Positions 58,249 to 64,000 of a stretch of DNA of 64,000 bases are shown piece after piece (the stretch's first letter is position 1; each line of letters starts with the position of its first letter). Where the stretch lies: assembly GCA_036498265.1 (NCBI GenBank), contig DASYFT010000003.1, positions 1 through 64,000 on the forward strand, given 5' to 3'. Position numbers and translations under genes: made by a program. This stretch comes from Palsa-744 sp036498265 (lineage in GTDB: Bacteria > Actinomycetota > Thermoleophilia > Solirubrobacterales > Solirubrobacteraceae). The notes below the pieces were generated by a model. That model was given only the letters and a program-made list of their open reading frames with translations. It had not been told where the DNA came from and did not search any database.

Positions 58249-59030
58249 CGCTCGCCGCCCCGCTGCAGCGCGATGAGCGCCTGCTCGCGCAGCGCGACGA
58301 CGGCGGCGTCCGTGCGCGAGCGGGGGCGGCCCAGCTCGACGTCCAGCCCGGCGATCACCCGTCCCGGCCGCGGCGAGAGCACCGCCACCCGGTCGGCGAG
58401 CAGGATCGCCTCCTCGACGTCGTGGGTCACCAGGACGACGGTTCGCCCGCCGTCCTCCAGGGCGCCGTCCAGCCATTGCTGCATCTCGCCGCGCGTGATC
58501 GCGTCGAGTGCCCCGAACGGCTCGTCGAGGCAGAGCACCGGCTTGCCCGAGAGCAGCGTGCGGACGAACGCCACGCGCTGGCGCATGCCGCCCGAGAGCT
58601 CGCTCGGCGCGACGCGCTCGAAGCCGTCGAGCCCGACCTCGGCGAACATGGCGGCCGCGCGCCTGCGCGCGGCGGCTCGCCCCACGCCGGCGATGCGGAG
58701 CGCCAGCGCGGCGTTGTCGACGGCGCTCAGCCACGGCAGCAGGAGGTCGCGCTGGGGCATCAGCGCCGCCGGCTCGCACGCGATCGTGCCGGTTTCCGGC
58801 GACTGCAGCCTGCAGAGCAGCTCGAGCAACGTGCTCTTGCCGCAGCCGCTCGGCCCGACGACGGCGAGCACGTCGCCCCGGCCGGCGCGCAGAGAGATGT
58901 GCTCGAGTACGGGCAGTCGCCTTCCGTCACGGCCGCTGTAGCCGTGGCTCACGTCGCTGATCACGACCCCATCGCCGGCGGCCGCCGCGGGCGACGGCGG
59001 CTTCGTGCGGGACTGCAGTTGGGTCGGCAC
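58245..59030 (-). CDS. thiZ: ThiZ-type ABC transporter ATPase
   Basis: 261 aa. Walker A GPSGCGKST, Q-loop LMPQRDLLLPW, signature LSGGMRQRVAFVRTL and Walker B PVLCLDEPFGALD are all present, and the switch His is in VTHDVEEA. It is of the SsuB/TauB/ThiZ type. GTG at 59030 follows GGGAG by 4 nt; this ribosome-binding site is the 3' end of the TPP riboswitch. First gene of the operon. Confidence 0.92.
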   Translation of the reverse strand: MPTQLQSRTKPPSPAAAAGDGVVISDVSHGYSGRDGRRLPVLEHISLRAGRGDVLAVVGPSGCGKSTLLELLCRLQSPETGTIACEPAALMPQRDLLLPWLSAVDNAALALRIAGVGRAAARRRAAAMFAEVGLDGFERVAPSELSGGMRQRVAFVRTLLSGKPVLCLDEPFGALDAITRGEMQQWLDGALEDGGRTVVLVTHDVEEAILLADRVAVLSPRPGRVIAGLDVELGRPRSRTDAAVVALREQALIALQRGGER

Positions 59031-59036
59031 TCCACT

Positions 59037-59134
59037 CCCTTCGCGGGCATTACCCCACAGGTTCTAAGGGTCGGCGCCGGGGGAGTCGTCTCCGAAGCGC
59101 CATCTCAGCCGGCTTTCCCGCCAGCCCCCCTGGT
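59037..59134 (-). promoter_or_regulatory. TPP riboswitch (THI element)
   Basis: Read on the minus strand: ACCAGGGGGGCTGG opens the element, followed by GGCTGAGATGG (59110-59100), the variable stem, GACCCTTAGAACCTG (59072-59058) and GGGGTAATGCCCGCGAAGGGA. CTGAGA, GACCCT..GAACCTG and GGGTAATGCC..CGAAGGGA are the conserved THI-box blocks. The 3' end contains the GGGAG that is the ribosome-binding site of thiZ, which suggests that TPP blocks translation. The VWA gene ends 22 bp upstream, so a separate promoter would have to lie in its 3' end. Confidence 0.93.
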
Positions 59135-59155
59135 GTCTTCTGTTCTGGGCTGATG

Positions 59156-60538
59156 CTAGCGCGGGGCGGCGATCACGGGGCGGGTCAGCGCTCGCACGAA
59201 GTCCTCCAGCTGGGCGGTCGTCCAGCACTCGAAGGCCGTGCAGAACTCCTCGTAGGCCGCGATCACCGAGTCGCCGTAGTTCCAGTACAGGCGCGGCTCG
59301 GGGTTGAGCCAGAAGGTGCGCCCGGCACGCGCGGCGATCTGCGCGAACACGTCCGCGCGGGGGTCGCGCCCGTTGGTGCGGGCGTCGCCGAGCACGATCA
59401 CGGTGGCGCGCGGGTGAAGATCATCCTCCACCTGCGTCAGGAACTCGGACCAGACGCGCCCGTAGTCGGTGTAGCCGGAGATGTCCGCGACGCCCGCGTC
59501 TCCGGCGATCCTCTCGCTGACCGCTTTGAAGTTGCGCTCGTGTTCGAAGATGTCGGTGACCTCCGAGATCCGCTCGATGAACACGAACGAGCGCATCTTG
59601 CGGAACGTGTCGTGCAGCGCATGCAGCACGGACAGGAAGAACACCGACGCGGAGGTGACGCTCGTGGAGACGTCGCACAGGACGTAGATCTCCGGGCGCC
59701 TGGGACGGCGCGGGCGGAACTTGAGCACGACCGGCACGCCGCCTGTCTGCAGCGACGCGCGCATCGTCCTTCGAACGTCGACGTGCGCGTGGCGGCGATG
59801 GCCGCGCGCCTGCAATCCCTGGGTGGCCAGCCGCCGGCGGAGCTGGGCGACGACGCGGTGGACCGCCGCGAGGTCGGCGAGCGGCCCGGAGGGCAGCGCG
59901 CGGTCGAGCTCGCCGAGCGGCCTGGCCGGGGGGAGACTCCCGGTGCGCTCGATCTGCGATCGCTCGAGCTCCCGGCGCAGCAGCGCCTCGAAGCGCCGCA
60001 GGGCCTCGCGGGGAAGGCCATCGCGGCGGGGATCTCCGGCTGGGAGATCCGGCTGCGGCTCGGCCCGCAGACCGAGCGCCCGCCGGATCCGCTGGACGTC
60101 CACGCCGATCACGCCGGAGCCCTCCTGCCGGCGGCCGAAGGCGGCGATCGCCATCCGCGCGAGGTCGCGCATCGCACCCTCGGATCCGTCGCGCAGCGCC
60201 GCGGCTATCTGCGCGCGCAGCGCGTCGAGCTCCTCCTCGGATAGCTCGCCGAGGTCGGCCTGGTGCTCCTCGTGCACCCCCTCCCGCGTGGCCGCCAGCT
60301 CGACCGCGCGGAAGAAGAAGCGGTCGAAGACGAGCTCGAAGACCCGGCGGTCCTCCTGGCTCTTGGCCAGAGTGGCGGCGAGTGCCTCCCGGAAGTCCTC
60401 CTCGCTCGTCCAGCTGATCTCCCGCAGGACCTCGAACGCGTCGAGCAGCTCGGAGGTGCCCACGGCGACGCCTTCGCGGCGCAGCTCCTCGCCGAGCTCG
60501 AGGATCCGGGCGGCGAGCCCTGTCTGCTCAGGCGACAT
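59156..60538 (-). CDS. CoxE-like VWA-domain protein
   Basis: 460 aa. The N-terminal helical half (VGTSELLDAFEVLREISW) is followed by the CoxE/YeiN-type von Willebrand A domain: EIYVLCDVSTSVTSASVFFLSVLHAL with the DxSxS metal site, FERISEVTD region, GYTDYGRVWSEFL with the MIDAS Thr, and VIVLGDARTNGRDP with the Asp. Such proteins pair with MoxR ATPases to activate metalloenzymes; CoxDE load the Mo-Cu centre of CO dehydrogenase. No cox structural genes are in the window. The ATG lies inside the 3' end of the MoxR gene (11-nt overlap). Confidence 0.88.
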   Translation of the reverse strand: MSPEQTGLAARILELGEELRREGVAVGTSELLDAFEVLREISWTSEEDFREALAATLAKSQEDRRVFELVFDRFFFRAVELAATREGVHEEHQADLGELSEEELDALRAQIAAALRDGSEGAMRDLARMAIAAFGRRQEGSGVIGVDVQRIRRALGLRAEPQPDLPAGDPRRDGLPREALRRFEALLRRELERSQIERTGSLPPARPLGELDRALPSGPLADLAAVHRVVAQLRRRLATQGLQARGHRRHAHVDVRRTMRASLQTGGVPVVLKFRPRRPRRPEIYVLCDVSTSVTSASVFFLSVLHALHDTFRKMRSFVFIERISEVTDIFEHERNFKAVSERIAGDAGVADISGYTDYGRVWSEFLTQVEDDLHPRATVIVLGDARTNGRDPRADVFAQIAARAGRTFWLNPEPRLYWNYGDSVIAAYEEFCTAFECWTTAQLEDFVRALTRPVIAAPR

Positions 60539-61427
60539 CGGCGGACGGGCGGAGCTTCAGCCCCACGCGGTCGGCCACCACGTCCATGTCGGTCCGGTGC
60601 TTGACGATCACCGACATCGTCTCGGTGAACGTGTCGGCGTCGATGTCCTCGACGCCGAGCAGCAGCAGCGCTCGGGCCCAGTCGATCGACTCGGCGATCG
60701 ACGGAGGCTTCTTGAGGTCCAGCGCCCGCACCATGCCGACGACCTCGACGAGCCTGCGCGCGACCGTCTCCGGCAGCTCGGGCGCGTGCAGGCGCACGAT
60801 CTCGAGCTCGTGCTCGAGTGCGGGGTAGTCGAGCCACAGGTACAGGCAGCGGCGCTTCAGCGCCTCGGTCAGCTCTCGCGAGTTGTTCGAGGTGAGCAGC
60901 ACCACGGGATGGGTCCGCGACTGCACCCTCCCGAGCTCGGGGATCGAGATCTGGAAGTCCGACAGGACCTCCAGCAGCATCGCCTCGAACTCCTGGTCGG
61001 TCTTGTCGATCTCGTCGATCAGCAGGACCACCGGCTGCTCGGAGGCGATCGCCGTCATGAGCGGCCGGGCCAGCAGGAACTCCTCGCCGAAGATGTCCTC
61101 CTGGACGGCGTCCCAGCCGGTGCCGGAGGCCTCCGCCTGGATCCGCAGCAGCTGCTTGCGGTAGTTCCACTCGTACAGCGCCTTGGCCTCATCGAGGCCC
61201 TCGTAGCACTGGAGGCGCACCAGCTCGCGCTGGAGGTACCTGGACAGCGCCTTCGCCAGCTCGGTCTTGCCCACGCCCGCGGGGCCCTCGACCAGCACCG
61301 GCTTGCCGAGCTTTGTGGCGAGGTAGGCGACGAGCGCCGTCGCCTCGCCCGGCAGGTAGCCCACCGCCCGCAGGCCCTCGGATACGTCTGCGACCGAGGA
61401 GGGCCCCGGAGAGGGTGGTGCGGCCAT
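60528..61427 (-). CDS. MoxR/CoxD-type AAA+ ATPase
   Basis: 299 aa. Walker A VEGPAGVGKTELA, Walker B VVLLIDEIDKTD, sensor 1 VVLLTSNNSRELTEALKRRCLYLWLDYP with the Arg finger, and a C-terminal lid. The LQCYEGLDEAKALYEWNYRKQLLRIQ segment is specific to the CoxD/MoxR branch. Chaperone partner of the downstream VWA protein. TATCAT lies 10 nt before the ATG at 61427. Confidence 0.92.
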   Translation of the reverse strand: MAAPPSPGPSSVADVSEGLRAVGYLPGEATALVAYLATKLGKPVLVEGPAGVGKTELAKALSRYLQRELVRLQCYEGLDEAKALYEWNYRKQLLRIQAEASGTGWDAVQEDIFGEEFLLARPLMTAIASEQPVVLLIDEIDKTDQEFEAMLLEVLSDFQISIPELGRVQSRTHPVVLLTSNNSRELTEALKRRCLYLWLDYPALEHELEIVRLHAPELPETVARRLVEVVGMVRALDLKKPPSIAESIDWARALLLLGVEDIDADTFTETMSVIVKHRTDMDVVADRVGLKLRPSADVA

Positions 61428-61444
61428 TCTCAGGTCAATGATAG

Positions 61445-61528
61445 GCGGCGCTCGCGGCAGCGTCCGGGCCCCGGCCGGCGGGCAGCGCGGCGCTCGCTGC
61501 AGCGTCCGGGCCCCGGCCGCCGGACAGG
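61445..61528. repeat. two-copy 42-bp tandem repeat
   Basis: Copies at 61445-61486 and 61487-61528 share the core CGTCCGGGCCCCGGCCG and differ at only three to four positions. Each copy contains the palindrome CCGGGCCCCGG. The repeat sits in the 136-bp gap between the membrane-protein stop and the MoxR start. It may be a slippage product or a paired hairpin/attenuator. Confidence 0.7.
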
Positions 61529-61563
61529 GCGGCGCGGCTCGGCCGCCTCGAGGGCGCGCGGCG

Positions 61564-62214
61564 CTATTCGCGCCGCGTCGGCGGATCCTCGAAGGAGAGC
61601 TGCTCGGGCGGCGCCGGCGGGTAGGGTGAGCGCTCGCGGGCGGGGACCGGCGCCGCCCTCGGCGGGCGCTGGCGCGGCTGCACCGCGGTGCCCTCGCCGA
61701 GATCCGGATCCGGGCTCCCGCGCCTCGGTGGCCGGCGCGTTCGCCGGGCGGGCGGTTCGGGGCGTTGCGCAGCGCGCATCCTCCAGCCTGCGTAGGCGAG
61801 CGCCCCGGCCGCCACGAAGGCAAGGAAGAAGCCCCATTCGATCCCGACCGGATAGCCGTGACCGGAGGGACGCGAGAAGACCCGGTAGAAGATCAGCAGC
61901 CCGGCCCAGGCTCCGGCGATCAGCACGATCGTGCCATCCCCGCCGGGAAGCTGGAACGAGCGGCCCTCTGCGCGGGCGAACAGCATCACGAGCACTCCCA
62001 CGGCCACCAGGAAGACCGCTGCCTCGACGAACGACACGTCCCCGAAGGCGTTGATGCTGTGGGAGTAGATCGCGCCCGTCTTGCGATTGAGGCTCTGCAG
62101 GCCGTACCACGGGAAGAACATCGTCAGGAGCAGGGCCACGGCTGCGCCGGCGGCCAGATGCTGGTGCACGTCCATCTCGCGCCACGCGCGCGTGATCCGC
62201 GTCAGGGCCGACAT
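61564..62214 (-). CDS. four-helix membrane protein of unknown function
   Basis: 216 aa. Hydrophobic segments at about residues 20-37, 61-80, 95-110 and 127-145, then a 70-residue Pro/Arg-rich cytoplasmic-type tail. MFFPWYGLQSLNRKTGAIYSHSINAFGDVSFVEAAVF between helices 1 and 2 is the best-conserved looking part and resembles small actinobacterial membrane proteins with no known function. TAGACT on the minus strand (62258-62253) is a possible -10 box about 38 nt before the ATG. Confidence 0.7.
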   Translation of the reverse strand: MSALTRITRAWREMDVHQHLAAGAAVALLLTMFFPWYGLQSLNRKTGAIYSHSINAFGDVSFVEAAVFLVAVGVLVMLFARAEGRSFQLPGGDGTIVLIAGAWAGLLIFYRVFSRPSGHGYPVGIEWGFFLAFVAAGALAYAGWRMRAAQRPEPPARRTRRPPRRGSPDPDLGEGTAVQPRQRPPRAAPVPARERSPYPPAPPEQLSFEDPPTRRE

Positions 62215-62252
62215 TCTCGGGATCGCGTCGCGTGAGCAGTCACTCGCGGACT

Positions 62253-62258
62253 AGTCTA
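62253..62258 (-). promoter_or_regulatory. candidate -10 box of the membrane-protein gene
   Basis: TAGACT read on the minus strand, 38 nt before the ATG at 62214. No -35 consensus. Confidence 0.3.
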
Positions 62259-62274
62259 GGCCCGCGCCGGAGGG

Positions 62275-63858
62275 CTAGTGGGCGCGGACCACGAGCGTGC
62301 CGTTGGCGGTGGCGAAGTTCCCCGCCAGGTCGGTCGCCGACAGCGTCACGGTGAACGTCCCGCCCTTCGCGGGCGTCACCCAGAGGAGCTTCGGCCTGCC
62401 GCCCGCGACCGTCGCGCCGTTGGTCCACACGACCCGAGAGCCCTGCCGCACCGTCATGTGGACGGTGGAGATCTTCGACAGCGAGATCTGCACGCCGGCG
62501 CGCGTGCCGCCGCGCAGCGTCCTCGAGAGCAGCGCGAGCACCGGCGGGGTGCGGAGGTCCGCGCCGAAGCGCTGCGCGGTCGTGCAGTAGATCTGGTCGG
62601 CCGCGATCCCGGCGCCGCCGGCCGCGGCCGACGCGACGGCTCCAGCGTTCCGGGAGGCGGGGCTCGCGCCGACGCCCCCACCGGCGCCCGTGGACGGCGA
62701 CGCCGGCGTGCCGGCCGGCGGGGCTGCGGTGGTCGTCGGTGGCGGGCTGCTCGGCGGGGGCGCGGCCGGAGTGAACGGCGGCCCCTTGCGCGTGCGGTCG
62801 CAGAGGTGCTGGAGGAATTCGGCCAGCAGTTCGTGGTAGTTGAGGCTCGATTCGCCGTACTGGTCGTACAGCGACCACGACCCGGTGTCGTAGTGGGGGA
62901 CCTCGGCGCGCGCCTCGGCGTCGCCCGCTTCGAAGAGCTGAAGCCCGAGCGGGTCCTTGGTAATCGAGGCGTAGTCGTAGAGACCCACCAGCGCCTGGAT
63001 GAAGCCGTTGAGGATCCGGTCGCCGGGGGCGTAGGTGTACTCGGCGTACAGCGCGCCGGCGGGCGTGTGTACCCGCACGCCGGCCGGTGTGCCGGTCTCG
63101 AAGATCCCCAGTGCCTGCTGTGCCGCGGCGAGGTACGCGGGGTCCTTGAACCGCGACCACGCGCGCGCGAGCACCTGCAGCGCGGTGCCCTGCGACAGGC
63201 CGCTGGTCCATGGCGGCAGGCCGCCGTCGAACTGGAAGAGGTACTCCCAGGCGATCCCCCCGGCGCGCCTGCTCGCAAGCGGAATCGCTTCGGAGAGCAG
63301 CTGGCGCAGGTTGGCGTTCTCATGGCCCGACAGGAAGTAGCCGTTGGCCGCTCCGAACGTCCCCAGCCACTGGATCTGGATCCCCTGGCCGGGGTAGTAC
63401 TCCCACACGAGGTTGCTGCCGGGGAAGCTCACGCGCTCCCCGCCCGGCAGCAGCGGTTCGCGCGTCCACCACGCCCGGTTGCGTTCGAGGGTGAGGAACA
63501 CCACCGGCAGCCGCGAGGCGTCCAGGCGCCCCGCCGCGGCCATCGCCGAGACGTTCGCGAGGACCGCGCCGAGCTCGCTCGCCCGCGTCCCGCTCAGCCG
63601 GCGCAGGGAGCGGCCGGCGGCGAGGTAGGTCGAGTAGTACTGGTGGCGGGCGGCTTCGGTTATCGCGCCGCTGCGCTGGAGGGCCGCGAGCACGGCCGTG
63701 ACCGTGGGGCCCCGCCTGGCCGACGCATGGGCCCGGGCGTGGCGGCCGAGCGGCGGCAGCTGCAGGGAGGAGCCGGCGGCGGCGGATGCCGAGGGCGGCG
63801 TCAGCCCCGCGAGTGCGATGGCGCCCGCCAGGAGCAGCGGCAGGCGACTCGCGGCCAC
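62275..63858 (-). CDS. secreted D-glucuronyl C5-epimerase-like protein
   Basis: 527 aa from GTG at 63858, chosen because TAGCAT lies 7 nt upstream and the reading starts with a signal peptide (VAASRLPLLLAGAIALAGLTPPSASA). The central part matches the C5-epimerase C-terminal domain: YYPGQGIQIQWLGTFGAAN, GGLPPWTSGLSQGTALQVLARAW, RILNGFIQALVGLYDYA and TGSWSLYDQYGESSLNYHELLAEFLQHL. A Pro/Ala/Ser linker and a C-terminal Ig-like domain (WTNGATVAGGRPKLLWVTPAKGGTFTVTLSATDLAGNFATANGTLVVRA) follow. It may epimerise uronic acids in an extracellular polysaccharide or act as a lyase-like relative. Confidence 0.82.
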   Translation of the reverse strand: MAASRLPLLLAGAIALAGLTPPSASAAAGSSLQLPPLGRHARAHASARRGPTVTAVLAALQRSGAITEAARHQYYSTYLAAGRSLRRLSGTRASELGAVLANVSAMAAAGRLDASRLPVVFLTLERNRAWWTREPLLPGGERVSFPGSNLVWEYYPGQGIQIQWLGTFGAANGYFLSGHENANLRQLLSEAIPLASRRAGGIAWEYLFQFDGGLPPWTSGLSQGTALQVLARAWSRFKDPAYLAAAQQALGIFETGTPAGVRVHTPAGALYAEYTYAPGDRILNGFIQALVGLYDYASITKDPLGLQLFEAGDAEARAEVPHYDTGSWSLYDQYGESSLNYHELLAEFLQHLCDRTRKGPPFTPAAPPPSSPPPTTTAAPPAGTPASPSTGAGGGVGASPASRNAGAVASAAAGGAGIAADQIYCTTAQRFGADLRTPPVLALLSRTLRGGTRAGVQISLSKISTVHMTVRQGSRVVWTNGATVAGGRPKLLWVTPAKGGTFTVTLSATDLAGNFATANGTLVVRAH

Positions 63859-63865
63859 GGTGCTG

Positions 63866-63871
63866 ATGCTA
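63866..63871 (-). promoter_or_regulatory. -10 box of a leaderless promoter
   Basis: TAGCAT on the minus strand ends 7 nt before the GTG at 63858. The remaining 129 bases to the window end show no gene. Confidence 0.45.
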
Positions 63872-64000
63872 CGCTCGATCGCCGCCCGGGCTGCAGTGAC
63901 GGTTGCAGCGCGACGCCTCTGAAGTGAGAGCACACCTCCCGAACACATCCCCGCGCGGCGTAGTTGCGCGTGCCGCATCGGCGCGCGGTCGCGGAGCGGC

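Noticed and set aside
1..64000. tRNA, rRNA, insertion sequences and CRISPR arrays
   Set aside because: No T-arm/CCA-like blocks, transposase motifs, terminal inverted repeats or regular repeat-spacer pattern were seen on either strand by eye.

Overview
The window is a chromosomal segment of a very GC-rich actinobacterium. The best inference is class Thermoleophilia, close to Solirubrobacterales. This rests on gene content, not on a marker-gene tree: an actinobacterial IHF, a coproheme decarboxylase of the HemQ type, type III glutamine synthetase, the DUF4235/holin/DUF3618 membrane trio, IclR-type mini regulators, and very large secreted beta-propeller proteins with lysine-rich tails. Start codons are often GTG or TTG. 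At least ten genes have a TANNNT box ending 6-9 nt before the start codon and no Shine-Dalgarno sequence, so leaderless transcription seems common. I saw no tRNA, rRNA, insertion sequence, phage module or CRISPR array.

Layout. 1-7091: acyl-CoA/beta-keto-acid catabolism, with a divergent acyl-CoA dehydrogenase and a tightly overlapping operon (crotonase, carboxyltransferase, PPOX-fold protein, BKACE/DUF849, CaiB-type racemase/CoA-transferase, MerR regulator). 7101-9542: a DUF2804 gene diverging from a nitrilase-TetR operon across a 16-bp palindrome. 9626-10469: three small membrane-stress-type genes, the first only 45 aa. 10531-14662: DegV, CGFS glutaredoxin with BolA, an A-type Fe-S carrier, a secreted glycosidase-like lipoprotein and a methyltransferase. 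15076-24057: four secreted or surface proteins written with unusual GAA/AAA codons and carrying long leaders. 24204-35034: AlkA-like glycosylase, HemQ/ChdC, a glycosyltransferase-flippase fusion, GIY-YIG, a degenerate P-loop protein, MetH and GlnN.

35189-42779: a lipoprotein diverging from an MlaE-MlaE-MlaF lipid ABC transporter without any MCE protein, then MMPL, a thioredoxin-fold protein and a B3/B4 protein. 42824-43703: a coiled-coil protein converging on mIHF. 44022-46455: a divergent serine-palmitoyltransferase-like enzyme and a GNAT-fold protein that may form a ceramide-type lipid pathway. 46918-53838: a six-gene membrane redox operon (ferredoxin, NuoF-like, ferric-reductase-like heme protein, ApbE, Pro-rich anchored protein, four-helix heme protein) diverging from an OmpR-type two-component system, with an 11-bp-phased direct repeat between them.

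53814-59134: an IclR-type regulator, then an alcohol dehydrogenase, a phosphofructokinase and a ThiYXZ-type ABC transporter behind a clear TPP riboswitch. 59156-63858: CoxE/CoxD-like VWA and MoxR proteins, a membrane protein and a secreted glucuronyl C5-epimerase-like protein. The strongest leads are the redox operon with its regulator site, the SPT/GNAT pair, the TPP operon that includes pfkA, and the codon-biased secreted-protein island.
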